Assembly: GCA_021647765.1 (NCBI GenBank) | Contig: JAKIUD010000041.1 | Location: 1-29,958 of the forward strand | Direction of reading: 5' to 3' | Length of the DNA stretch: 29,958 nucleotides | Origin: Desulfuromusa sp. | GTDB lineage: Bacteria > Desulfobacterota > Desulfuromonadia > Desulfuromonadales > Geopsychrobacteraceae | Part shown: piece after piece, positions 1 through 8,181 of the stretch | Layout: every line of letters begins with the position of its first letter | Position numbering within the stretch: position 1 is the stretch's first letter | Program-made: the position numbers and the translations under genes | The notes under the pieces: generated by a model | Databases searched by the model: none | The model's input: only the letters and a program-made list of their open reading frames with translations | Told to the model about the DNA's origin: nothing

Positions 1-284
1 CTGGAGGAATACAGAAATCTATCATTCAATGTGGATAAACGATAATGTAGTGCCAGACGATGTTTTTTTGACGTGGAACTAGTTGATATTGCGAGGTTTA
101 TTTTTTTGGGTGTTAAACATGGGTTAAGCTGATATAAGAAAAAACTACCTCTACTTTTCTCTGGGGCGTACAAATCTTTTTGTGGGGGGGATGGCGACTT
201 TTGCGAGGCCTCAACTCTTGACTTTCAATGACAATATTCTAGACTCTAGGTATTTTCATAAACACTCACATCAGGAGATTGCCC
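1..284. other. Left-edge intergenic region, possibly with the 3' tail of an upstream gene
   Basis: I see no complete gene here. Two plus-strand frames are open from the window edge, one to a stop at 43-45 and one to a stop at 80-82. Either could be the tail of an upstream gene, and nothing in them is recognisable. A weak sigma70-like pair, TTGACT (218-223) and TAGACT (240-245) with a 16-bp spacer, lies upstream of the DUF3617 gene and could be its promoter; the -10 matches consensus at only four of six positions. Several T and G homopolymer runs occur (65-69, 182-189). Confidence 0.25.
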
Positions 285-719
285 ATGACTGCCGCCAAAA
301 CACGTTTTATTGTTGCCATACTGTTTCTCTTTGCATTTATATCATATTCCACTACTACCAGTGCATCAAATATCAATATGAACGACGGATTGTGGGAGAT
401 TTCCACCAAAATGGATATGGCTAATCTCCCTTTTGCCATACCGCCAATGACATACACTTCTTGCCTCACCAAGGAGGATCTAATCCCGGTTCGAAGTGAT
501 CAAGCTGAACAAAATGAATGTAAGGTGACGCAGCAGAAAATTCATGCTGATACCATTAGCTGGACGGTCGTTTGCGATATGGATGAGGGGAAGATCACCA
601 GCTCTGGAACCGTCACCTATAAAGGGGATAGCTTTCATGGAGAGATGACCGTTGCTCCAGAAGGTGGAGGTTCTATGCATCAAACGATGAGCGGACGTCG
701 AATCGGTCCCTGTGATTAA
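285..719 (+). CDS. DUF3617 family exported protein
   Basis: This is a predicted periplasmic or exported protein of 144 residues. A basic N-terminus and hydrophobic stretch (about residues 7-20), followed by a Ser/Thr-rich segment, look like a signal peptide. Just after it comes the GLWEIS motif (about 35-40) that opens DUF3617 proteins, and four cysteines are spread through the mature part (TSC, NEC, VVC and the C-terminal GPCD). These fit the family, whose biochemical role is not established. I chose the ATG at 285 because AGGAG (273-277) sits 7 bases upstream; an in-frame TTG at 279 would be too close to it. The next gene starts 33 bases after the stop and is probably cotranscribed. Family call fairly sure; function unknown. 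Confidence 0.75.
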   Translation: MTAAKTRFIVAILFLFAFISYSTTTSASNINMNDGLWEISTKMDMANLPFAIPPMTYTSCLTKEDLIPVRSDQAEQNECKVTQQKIHADTISWTVVCDMDEGKITSSGTVTYKGDSFHGEMTVAPEGGGSMHQTMSGRRIGPCD

Positions 720-752
720 TAACTCCCATCTACTCAAGGAGGTCTGACTATT

Positions 753-2111
753 ATGACGTGGAAAATTGGCTGTTTTACCCTGTTATTAAGTTTTCTGTTG
801 CTTACCCCGCCAGTGGCAGTGGCGATAGATGAAACCCCAGGGTACGCAATAATTCAGAAACCTTTCATGATGTATGCCGGGGCAAAGAAAAACCCTTACA
901 CCCTCTACTATCCCATAGAGCTCACCGAACCGGGAGAAATATCAATCTACATCAAAACATACAAATTTGATCCCCCTCTGAGAAATAAAAAATTTGCTCC
1001 TTTAAGAGCTGTTCTTGTTGATGCGCGTGCGTTCAACATGACCCCGGCACAGTGGAAACAATGGGCTCAAAAAGCTAATCAGTACAATCCACTTGAATTG
1101 TTGGCGGGAGATCAGATCCGTGCTTTTGCTACCGGAGTTAAACACCTTTTTGGCGGAAAACAGAAACCGCCTGTCTATTTCCACAAACAAATGGCCTGTG
1201 GCCGGAACAATAAATTTGGCAGTTCCCTGAAATATGCGGTAGATGCTCCTGAATTGGCTAAAACCGGCGGACATTATGTCCTTATTGTTCGCAATATTGC
1301 TTCATTCAAGGTGGAAGGATCTCTCTTGATCCGTTACCCAGGTCGCACTTGGGAATACGATCCAGCGGTTGAATTATATGCAAAAGTCCACCCGGACTTA
1401 ATGATTAAAAGTATTTCACTCACCAAGAAAAACCAGGTGCAGATAAAGATCGAAAATCAGGGGCAAGGCTCTATTATGCTCGGACAATATCATCGGCATG
1501 GGGCGAACACGATAACCTTACTCATCAAAGTGGGAGGTCGTAGTTATGGAGCAACCCTTCCCCTATTTGATCCTGAAAGGAAATTGAGAAAAGCGGGGGC
1601 TACTGTCACCTATACATTGGAAAGAGCCATCATCAACAAACCGACAGACGTAACGGCAACTATCGATAGCGGGAAAAAACTGCTCGAATCAAACGAAAAA
1701 AATAATAGCTTAACGCAAAAAATCGGGGGAGTGACGATGGTTGGGAAAATCAAACCCCTCCATACCGTACTGCCGGACTTGATGATTAAGAAAATTTCTC
1801 TCAACAATCAGGGACAGGTCACCATCTCAATAAAAAATCAAGGGACTTCTGGATTAAAAAAAACTCTGTGGAGTCAACCGCAGAATGCCCCATTGCTGGA
1901 AATAAAAGTTAACGGATCACCCTTGTCAACTATTTCACTTTTCGGATTTGACCCGGGGAAGATGCTGTCAAAAACAGGAGGTGTTGTTACTTATAATACC
2001 GGCTTTGTCCCTGAGGGAAGGCTCGTCGTGTCGGCCACAATTGACTCTCTTGACCGGATTAAGGAAAGCAACGAACAGAACAATAAAAAACGGGTATCTC
2101 TTCGTCATTAG
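753..2111 (+). CDS. Exported protein with two CARDB-like repeats
   Basis: This 452-residue protein has a clear signal peptide (hydrophobic residues 7-24, likely cleavage near the alanines at 22-25). An N-terminal region of about 190 residues, which I do not recognise, is followed by two copies of a beta-rich repeat of about 110 residues. Each copy opens with PDLMIK and closes with a motif like ATIDS...ESNE.NN. That pattern is typical of CARDB-type (cell adhesion related, Ig-like) domains: (P)DL at the start, IKNQG in the middle, and NE.NN at the end. The copies lie 381 bp (127 codons) apart. AAGGAGG (736-742) gives a strong ribosome site. An extracellular or periplasmic binding or adhesion role is inference. 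It is probably in one operon with the DUF3617 gene. Confidence 0.65.
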   Translation: MTWKIGCFTLLLSFLLLTPPVAVAIDETPGYAIIQKPFMMYAGAKKNPYTLYYPIELTEPGEISIYIKTYKFDPPLRNKKFAPLRAVLVDARAFNMTPAQWKQWAQKANQYNPLELLAGDQIRAFATGVKHLFGGKQKPPVYFHKQMACGRNNKFGSSLKYAVDAPELAKTGGHYVLIVRNIASFKVEGSLLIRYPGRTWEYDPAVELYAKVHPDLMIKSISLTKKNQVQIKIENQGQGSIMLGQYHRHGANTITLLIKVGGRSYGATLPLFDPERKLRKAGATVTYTLERAIINKPTDVTATIDSGKKLLESNEKNNSLTQKIGGVTMVGKIKPLHTVLPDLMIKKISLNNQGQVTISIKNQGTSGLKKTLWSQPQNAPLLEIKVNGSPLSTISLFGFDPGKMLSKTGGVVTYNTGFVPEGRLVVSATIDSLDRIKESNEQNNKKRVSLRH

Positions 2112-2160
2112 CTTGACAAAAGATGACTCATTGCCAGGCACTGTCGTTTGTCGTAGACGG

Positions 2161-2360
2161 ATAAAATAATTTTCTGGTTATCCACTTGACTCAAGTTGCC
2201 TCAATATTCCCTCCCCCCGGCGTGGGGGAGGGTCAGGGTGGAGGGCGAATATTTACGGAGAATCACCCCCCATCCCAACTTTCCCCCACCAAGGGAGAAG
2301 GAGAAAGTCTGCTCCCGGAATAGTGACTGGAGCGAAGTAGATAACCAGAAAAGGTTTTAT
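2161..2360. repeat. MITE-like palindromic element with long terminal inverted repeats
   Basis: The two ends of this 200-bp stretch are inverted repeats. Bases 2170-2186 match the reverse complement of 2336-2352 at 16 of 17 positions. ATAAAA at 2161-2166 pairs exactly with TTTTAT at 2355-2360, and looser matching runs inward to TATTCC (2205-2210) against GGAATA (2317-2322). Inside is a perfect 9-bp GC-rich hairpin (2209-2217 with 2224-2232), then a purine/pyrimidine-biased segment containing a second imperfect hairpin (about 2282-2309). It encodes no credible protein and no transposase. The G/C-block pattern resembles short dispersed palindromic repeats seen in many bacterial genomes. Copy number cannot be judged from one window. 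It ends 5 bases before the following start codon. Confidence 0.7.
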
Positions 2361-2365
2361 ACCAA

Positions 2366-2824
2366 ATGGACAGCAAGAAGAAGTTGAGAGAGTCGAGAGG
2401 TCTTTCCACAAATTTACGGAAAACCGGAAAGATGCTTCACCGGGTTTTCCCGAATATCTTAGCTGTTGTTCTCCTTTCCGGATTGATTATGGAATTTGTC
2501 CCGATGAATCGGTTGTCAGAGTTCCTGGGGGGAGGATTTTTTACTGATGGGCTGATCGGAGCCGGAATTGGTTCGATCTCAATCGGCAATCCTTTGGTCA
2601 GTTATGTGCTGGGGGGAGAGATGCTGGATCAGGGGGTCAGTCTGATGGCTGTTACAGCGTTGCTGGTCAGCTGGGTCACCGTAGGCAGTATCCAATTGCC
2701 AGCTGAAATTCAGACTTTTGGTGCCCGGTTTGCTCTGCTACGCAATGGGATTTCATTTGTTTTTGCCCTGATTATTGCTTTTCTGGTTTTGCTGACGATG
2801 CAATTTCTGAGCGGTGGATTCTGA
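2366..2824 (+). CDS. Half-size putative permease (COG0701/ArsP-like, N-terminal half type)
   Basis: This is an integral membrane protein of 152 residues. After a basic N-terminus, hydrophobic segments occupy about 29-45, 58-78, 86-110 and 128-148. The central Gly-rich motif with SISIGNPLVSYVLGGE and the later LPAEIQTFG...ALLRN resemble one half of the COG0701 permease family (related to ArsP and DUF318). Classic members carry both halves in about 300-350 residues; here each half is a separate gene. The next gene starts on the last base of this stop codon (TGATG), so the two are translationally coupled and probably form a heterodimer. The ribosome site is poor: only AAGG at 2351-2354, inside the preceding palindromic element. 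An alternative start is the Met codon at 2432. The transported substrate is unknown. Confidence 0.6.
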   Translation: MDSKKKLRESRGLSTNLRKTGKMLHRVFPNILAVVLLSGLIMEFVPMNRLSEFLGGGFFTDGLIGAGIGSISIGNPLVSYVLGGEMLDQGVSLMAVTALLVSWVTVGSIQLPAEIQTFGARFALLRNGISFVFALIIAFLVLLTMQFLSGGF

Positions 2825-3357
2825 TGGAAAAAACCGGCGCAAAGCAACAGCCGAGCGATAAAAAAGAGTCTGCCTTTGGTACCCATCTGTTTTTGTTGAT
2901 TGTGCTCATCATCTATCTGTTGGTTTTTCTGTTTGACCCCAGTCGCACTTTTGCTGCACTACAGTTCAGCTCAGAGATGTTAATCAAATTGCTGCCGGTT
3001 CTGGCTCTGGTGAGTGGTTTTATGTTTTTGAATAATCTGTTTGTCAAGCCCAGTTGGGTCAGAAATCATGTTGGGCATGATTCCGGTTGGAGGGGGATGT
3101 TGATTGCTGTTGTCGGCGGTACTGTATCGATGGGGCCGATCTATGTCTGGTATGGAATGTTACAGGAATTTCAACAGAAGGGGATGCGAATATCTTTGAT
3201 CGCCTCTTTTCTCTACGCCCGGAGTGTTAAACTACAACTGTTGCCATTGCTGATCTATTACTTTGGTTGGCTTTATGCCGTTGTTCTGGTTTTTTATCTG
3301 ATCATTTTTTCTGTGTTTAATGGTTTATTGACGGAGCGATTATCAATAAAATCATGA
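2824..3357 (+). CDS. Half-size putative permease (COG0701/ArsP-like, C-terminal half type)
   Basis: This 177-residue membrane protein has hydrophobic segments near 22-38, 53-72, 94-112, 124-140 and 143-168. It carries a GGTVSMGPIYVWYGML motif that mirrors the SISIGNPLVSYVLGGEML motif of the preceding gene, as expected for the second half of a COG0701-type permease. The segment after it (SLIASFLYARSVKLQLLPLL) is also typical of the family. Its start overlaps the upstream stop by one base. Together the two products would supply the two inverted halves normally found in one chain. The substrate cannot be read from sequence; family members have been linked to metalloid or organic ion export, but many are uncharacterised. 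Confidence 0.6.
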   Translation: MEKTGAKQQPSDKKESAFGTHLFLLIVLIIYLLVFLFDPSRTFAALQFSSEMLIKLLPVLALVSGFMFLNNLFVKPSWVRNHVGHDSGWRGMLIAVVGGTVSMGPIYVWYGMLQEFQQKGMRISLIASFLYARSVKLQLLPLLIYYFGWLYAVVLVFYLIIFSVFNGLLTERLSIKS

Positions 3358-3384
3358 TCCCAACGTCAAGATTTTGGAATTAAA

Positions 3385-6300
3385 ATGAGTAACCGAGAAG
3401 AGGATCATAACGACACTCCTGCACACCAGGTTAAATTGGTGCCATTATCACGTTCAATTATAAAGCCTCTCTTCTTTTTGTTTACTTTCCTTATCATTGT
3501 CTCAACCTACATCACATATAACTACTTAATCAATAAAACAGAAGTTCAATTTTATGATCAATTGCTAGAGTACATTGTTCAGCGTGGAAAACGAGAAAGT
3601 GAGCTTTTTAAATTAACTAGAGATGATTTACTGCGATTTAAAAATGAATTCCTGTTTCAGTATACGACAAACCCTAAATCTGATTTTACCGATTGGTTTA
3701 AGTCCCACTTGGAAATCCATAACGATGGTACATTTCGCTCCCTTCCCCAATATTTCGATGGTGTATGGACAAAAAAGGGGACGTTTGAGCAAGGTATCGG
3801 GATTGTTATGGCTCCTGGTATTGAGAAAACTATGGAAATTCAGCGGCGTATGGGGATCAGTTATGACCTGCTGCTGAAGTATGGTCCTGCGTGGCGGTCT
3901 CGATTTACAAATCTTTGGTTTGTTGCCCCGGAAAAGGTTTCTTTGACCTACTGGCCCGAAATCCCCTGGAGTCTCAATATTTCAGCCGAGCATAATTGGG
4001 AAGATGAGGAATGGTTCTATAATACGAATAAGAAAAATGATCCACAGCGGGATATTGTCTGGACAGGCATTTACTTTGACTCCCCTGCGAATCATTGGAT
4101 GATATCTGCTGCTCTTCCTATAGATATTGCTGGTCAGCAAATTGGTACTGTAGGAACAGATATCCAGAGCGATGATTTATTTAATCGTACTAATCGTACT
4201 AATTGTACTCTTAGTGATAGCCTGATTGCTTCTTATAGTATCATTCTTGGGCAAGACGGAAGGATTATTGTCCATCCCCATAAAATGGCTGAAATCATTA
4301 AAGATCACAATGCTAAATTCTCTGTTGAATCGGCGCAGGACAAACAGCTTTTATCCATCTTTAATAAAGTTAAATCGACTCCCTCATTTCCTGCAATTAT
4401 CGATAATATTGGCAATGATGAATTCATTGCAGTGACAAAGATAGAAGGACCCAACTGGTATTTAATTTCAGTTTATTCCAAATCAATATTCAAGGAGAAA
4501 ATTGCTAAAAATGCTTATTTTATGATTGCTATGGGGTTTGGTTCACTTCTGACCGCACTATTTATGATTTATATGGTTGTCCATAAAAAGGTAGCTCAAC
4601 CGCTTGGTTTATTAACTGAAACAATAAACGATTTTGACGCAATAACTGAAGCCCGTTCTGAATTGACAGGCAATTTAAGTAATATAGAAATGTTGCAGTC
4701 GCGCTCGGATGAAGTGGGGCTGTTGGTGCGAGCTTTTATCGAAAAAGCAAATCGCCTGAAAATCGTATATCAGGATATTGAAAAAGCCAAAGAACATCTT
4801 GAGGAGAAGGTGGCCTCACGTACCCAAAGTTTAATAAAGGCTAAAGAAACTGCTGAGGCTGCTAATCAATCTAAAAGTGAATTTTTGGCAAATATGTCGC
4901 ATGAATTACGCACCCCTCTAAATGTTATTTTAGGATTCAGTCGTTTGATGGAAAGGGATCCCTCGGTAACGCCGGAGCAGCTTGAGAATTTAAAGCTTAT
5001 TCGACGTAGTGGAGATCATTTACTTGTCTTGATTAATGATGTTCTTGATATGTCAAAAATTGAAAGTGGGCGAATAGCATTCAATCCTGAAACGTTTGAT
5101 CTGGTTTATTTATTGGAAGGTATAGAAACTATGTTTAAGCAACGTGCCTCCGATAAAAATCTGAATTTCTCTCTTGAAAAACAAGTTGAAGTTCCACAAT
5201 ACGTTATAACAGACAGAGGAAAGTTGCGGCAGATCCTCTTCAATTTATTGGGTAATGCAATTAATTATACTCACCATGGCGATATAATATTGAAAATCAG
5301 CAAAATGGATAAACCTTTAAATTTAGATTTTTTAGACAAACAAACGTTGAATATTAATAAAGAGACCCAGGTGCGATTTGAAATTACTGACACCGGTATT
5401 GGCATTAGTCAGAAGGATATTGGCATCATATTCAATCAATTTATACAAGTAGATCAGAAAGCAGTTAGCAAATCTGGAACAGGTCTAGGGTTAACCATTT
5501 GTCAGAGTTTTGTCCAGATTATGGGTGGCTGTTTAAATGTTGAAAGCAAGGAAAATAAAGGATCAACTTTTTGGTTTGATCTGCCGATTCAAGTTCCAGA
5601 TCCAGATAATATTGTAAAATCTGAGAGCCCAAATCGTCCCATAGCATTGGCTCCAGGCCAACCTCAGTACCGTATTTTAATTATTGAGGATCATGAGGAG
5701 AGCCGTATTGTCTTGAGTAAGCTTCTTGAAATCGTGGGATTTAACGTCTTGGCAGTTGACGATGGAGAATCAGGGATAGGCGCTATTTCAACCTTTCAGC
5801 CGGATCTTGTGTTGATGGATATCAGACTGCCAGTGATGGATGGTTTAACGGCAACGAAGATAATAAAATCAACTGAGACAGGGAAAGACATACCCATTAT
5901 TGCACTCACTGCACATGCGTTCAAAAGGGAGCGACTTAAAATCCTGGCTGCCGGGTGTGATAACTTAATTTGCAAGCCTTATGATGAAGCAGAATTATTT
6001 GCCATGTTTGTTAGTCATTTAGGGGTGAAATTTGTGTATGAAAAAAAACCTTTAAAGAAAAAAATAAGTCCAATTATCACCGGGAAACCTTTAAGCTTAA
6101 CCGCTTTGGCTCAATTGCCGCAGGAATTAACCGAAGAGCTGCAGGCAGCAGCGATTGAACTCAATTATAATCGCTCTATTGATTGTATTGGGCAGATCCG
6201 TCTTCTTGATAGTAGCTTGGCTGATATGTTGGAGGGGTTGGCAAGCACGTTCAGGTTTGAAGAGATACTCTCTGAGCTGGACAAGGGAAAAAAACTTTAG
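3385..6300 (+). CDS. Hybrid sensor histidine kinase with dCACHE-like sensor and receiver domain
   Basis: This 971-residue inner-membrane signalling protein has, in order: a membrane segment near 25-48; a periplasmic sensor of about 320 residues with dCACHE-like features (W..Y-rich region, FDSPANHWMISAALPI, then GRIIVHPHK); a second membrane segment at 376-400; a HAMP linker; a coiled coil ending in a HisKA domain with His506 in MSHELRTPLN; an HATPase domain (N-box LLGNAINYT, G1 DTGIGI, G2 GTGLGL); and a receiver domain from about 762 with phosphoacceptor Asp812. About 85 further residues follow that I do not recognise. A weak GGA lies before the ATG. The next gene, a response regulator, starts 8 bases after the stop. 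Sensor residues 267-275 are encoded by three tandem 9-bp repeats. The ligand is unknown. Confidence 0.9.
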   Translation: MSNREEDHNDTPAHQVKLVPLSRSIIKPLFFLFTFLIIVSTYITYNYLINKTEVQFYDQLLEYIVQRGKRESELFKLTRDDLLRFKNEFLFQYTTNPKSDFTDWFKSHLEIHNDGTFRSLPQYFDGVWTKKGTFEQGIGIVMAPGIEKTMEIQRRMGISYDLLLKYGPAWRSRFTNLWFVAPEKVSLTYWPEIPWSLNISAEHNWEDEEWFYNTNKKNDPQRDIVWTGIYFDSPANHWMISAALPIDIAGQQIGTVGTDIQSDDLFNRTNRTNCTLSDSLIASYSIILGQDGRIIVHPHKMAEIIKDHNAKFSVESAQDKQLLSIFNKVKSTPSFPAIIDNIGNDEFIAVTKIEGPNWYLISVYSKSIFKEKIAKNAYFMIAMGFGSLLTALFMIYMVVHKKVAQPLGLLTETINDFDAITEARSELTGNLSNIEMLQSRSDEVGLLVRAFIEKANRLKIVYQDIEKAKEHLEEKVASRTQSLIKAKETAEAANQSKSEFLANMSHELRTPLNVILGFSRLMERDPSVTPEQLENLKLIRRSGDHLLVLINDVLDMSKIESGRIAFNPETFDLVYLLEGIETMFKQRASDKNLNFSLEKQVEVPQYVITDRGKLRQILFNLLGNAINYTHHGDIILKISKMDKPLNLDFLDKQTLNINKETQVRFEITDTGIGISQKDIGIIFNQFIQVDQKAVSKSGTGLGLTICQSFVQIMGGCLNVESKENKGSTFWFDLPIQVPDPDNIVKSESPNRPIALAPGQPQYRILIIEDHEESRIVLSKLLEIVGFNVLAVDDGESGIGAISTFQPDLVLMDIRLPVMDGLTATKIIKSTETGKDIPIIALTAHAFKRERLKILAAGCDNLICKPYDEAELFAMFVSHLGVKFVYEKKPLKKKISPIITGKPLSLTALAQLPQELTEELQAAAIELNYNRSIDCIGQIRLLDSSLADMLEGLASTFRFEEILSELDKGKKL

Positions 6301-6308
6301 GGTAAAAA

Positions 6309-7187
6309 ATGCAAACTCCTTTGTTTACTATTGACAGTTTAATGACGGATGAAAATGTCATTATGCTTATAGATGATAGCCCTGATAGCTTAAAACTTTT
6401 AACGGATATCCTCGTTGCGCAGGGTTTTACCGTGAGGCAGGCGTTAAGTGGTTCAGCCGCATTATCATCGATCAAGCATCAGCCCCCTGATTTGATTATT
6501 CTGGATATCCGGATGCCTGAGATGGATGGACTTGAGGTCTGTACACAGCTGAAGGATGATTCTACGACCAGTGAAATCCCGGTTATTTTTATCAGTGGAC
6601 TTGAAGAGTCCGATGAGAAGGTAAGAGCATTTGAATCCGGGGGGGTGGATTATATCACGAAACCTTTTCACGAAGATGAAGTATTGGCGCGGGTGAAAAT
6701 TCATATTGCCATGAGCAAAATGAAAATAAATCTTGAGGAGTTGGTACATAGCCGTACTATTAAGCTGGAAGAATCTAATACTGCCTTGAAGGTTCTCTTG
6801 GAACATCGTCAAGCGGAGCGGGAAAAGCTTGAAGAAAGTGTGATCAGCCACATCAATTCATTGGTTGTCCCCTACGTGAAACGATTGAGAGAAACTGGAT
6901 TGGAGAATAAACAAACAGTTCTCATGGATGTAATTGAGTCTAACCTGGAGGAAGTTACTTCGCAATTCTCCGGCAAATTATACTCCAAGGCGGAGGGTTT
7001 AACGCGAAGAGAGATGGAAGTTGCAAGCCTGATAAAAATGGGAAAAACAAACATGGAAATTTCTGATCTATTGTATATTTCTGAGCACGCAATATCGTTC
7101 CATCGTCAAAATCTCAGAAAAAAACTAGGTTTGCTAGGTCAAAAGGTCAACTTGGTGGCCTATCTTAATGAAATTATTTTGAAATAG
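6309..7187 (+). CDS. Response regulator, REC plus LuxR-type DNA-binding domain
   Basis: This 292-residue regulator has an N-terminal receiver domain (about 18-135) with acidic pair Asp22/Asp23, phosphoacceptor Asp66 in ILDIRMPEMDG, and Lys in ITKPF. A helical linker (about 140-190) is predicted to form a coiled coil. The C-terminus holds a LuxR/FixJ-like helix-turn-helix: LTRREMEVASLIKMGKTNMEI, split here as LTRREMEVASL and MGKTNMEISDLL, then the recognition part EHAISFHRQNLRKKL. It lies 8 bases after the hybrid kinase and is very likely its partner. It probably acts as a DNA-binding transcription regulator. The liv operon begins 220 bases downstream and is a plausible target, by position only. 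A second in-frame ATG at codon 12 is a possible alternative start. Confidence 0.85.
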   Translation: MQTPLFTIDSLMTDENVIMLIDDSPDSLKLLTDILVAQGFTVRQALSGSAALSSIKHQPPDLIILDIRMPEMDGLEVCTQLKDDSTTSEIPVIFISGLEESDEKVRAFESGGVDYITKPFHEDEVLARVKIHIAMSKMKINLEELVHSRTIKLEESNTALKVLLEHRQAEREKLEESVISHINSLVVPYVKRLRETGLENKQTVLMDVIESNLEEVTSQFSGKLYSKAEGLTRREMEVASLIKMGKTNMEISDLLYISEHAISFHRQNLRKKLGLLGQKVNLVAYLNEIILK

Positions 7188-7205
7188 TTCCTCTCCCTCA
7201 AAAAA

Positions 7206-7250
7206 AGATACTAATTACATATAGGTTTTACCTACATATAATTAGTATCT
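7206..7250 (+). terminator. AT-rich hairpin after the two-component pair
   Basis: The arms 7206-7223 and 7233-7250 form a long stem: 12 perfect base pairs at the base, then near-perfect pairing with one or two wobbles, closing on a short T-rich loop. A run of A's precedes it and a short T-run follows, so it could end transcripts on both strands. The stem is AT-rich and the T-run is only three bases before a CC, so termination strength is uncertain. An alternative role is as an operator for the regulator encoded just upstream. The rest of the 220-base gap before livG holds only a weak promoter-like pair (TTAAAG 7281-7286, TATATA 7305-7310). Confidence 0.45.
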
Positions 7251-7407
7251 TTCCTGTATTAACAATCATAGCTATCTATCTTAAAGTACGATCCAAAGAT
7301 CCTCTATATATTTTGATTGCCTATTTAACAGGTACGGCAACAGACATATCGGAAAAATTAATACTTAGAGCCAAAAGGAACATCGGGTGATTTGGGGAGT
7401 TTATTAA

Positions 7408-8181
7408 GTGAACACTGATTTTCTATTAAAAATGGATTCACTCTCTGTTTCGTTTGGCGGAGTAAAAGCTCTTGAAAATTATAGCTTAGCCCTCCCAACG
7501 GGGCGTATCCTCGGTATTATAGGCCCAAACGGTGCTGGGAAAACGACTCTTTTCAACGTACTCACCGGATTTATTCGACCCGACTCTGGACATATTCACT
7601 TTGATGGACAGGAAATAACCTATTTGGATCCTTACAAAATTGCAAGATTAGGGGTTTCTAGATCATTCCAGAATATCTGCCTTTTTGGCAATCTTTCAGT
7701 CATTGATAATGTCATCGTTAGTTGTCAAATTCATCAACACACCCCCTTTTTGTCAGTACTTTGTAAAACCCGTTCATATAAACAAAATGAATTGGAATTC
7801 CGTGAAAAAGCTTGGGATTTGCTGTCTGTTTTTGGTCTTGAAAAGCATGCCGACCGTCGCGCCAAGACTCTCGCCTATGGAGACCAGCGTCGCCTTGAAA
7901 TAGCGAGAGCTCTTGCGGCTACACCAAAGCTACTAATTATTGACGAACCAGCGGCAGGAATGAACCCAAGTGAAACTCAGGAATTGCTGGATCTCATTCT
8001 AAAATTAAAAGAAAAATTTAGTCTCACCATTGTCCTGATTGAACACAATATGAATCTGGTAATGCGACTATGTGAGTTTATTCAAGTATTGAATTGTGGA
8101 AGATTGGCTGCGGAGGGTCTCCCTGCTGAAATCCAGCAGAATCAAGAGGTTATCGATGCCTATTTGGGAGATAGAGAATAA
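7408..8181 (+). CDS. livG: Branched-chain amino acid-type ABC transporter ATPase LivG
   Basis: This 257-residue cytoplasmic ATPase belongs to a hydrophobic amino acid transport (HAAT) family importer. Walker A is GPNGAGKT (39-46), the signature-type motif is LAYGDQRRLEIARAL, Walker B is LLIIDEP with AAGMNPSE next to it, and the switch His lies in LIEHNM. The long insertion after the Q-loop (SFQNICLFGNLSV...) is typical of LivG rather than LivF. The start is GTG at 7408, supported by GGGGAG at 7393-7398. Its stop overlaps the livF start by one base (TAATG). This is the first gene of a livGFHMK-creatininase cluster. Family members import branched-chain amino acids, amides or urea; the actual ligand is set by the binding protein. 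Confidence 0.92.
   Translation: MNTDFLLKMDSLSVSFGGVKALENYSLALPTGRILGIIGPNGAGKTTLFNVLTGFIRPDSGHIHFDGQEITYLDPYKIARLGVSRSFQNICLFGNLSVIDNVIVSCQIHQHTPFLSVLCKTRSYKQNELEFREKAWDLLSVFGLEKHADRRAKTLAYGDQRRLEIARALAATPKLLIIDEPAAGMNPSETQELLDLILKLKEKFSLTIVLIEHNMNLVMRLCEFIQVLNCGRLAAEGLPAEIQQNQEVIDAYLGDRE

Noticed and set aside
279..284. TTG start two codons upstream for the DUF3617 gene
   Set aside because: It is only one base from the Shine-Dalgarno sequence; the ATG at 285 has proper spacing.
2196..2387. A 63-codon open frame across the palindromic repeat
   Set aside because: Its sequence is the translation of the inverted-repeat element (Pro/Arg-rich, no ribosome site) and it runs into the permease start in another frame.
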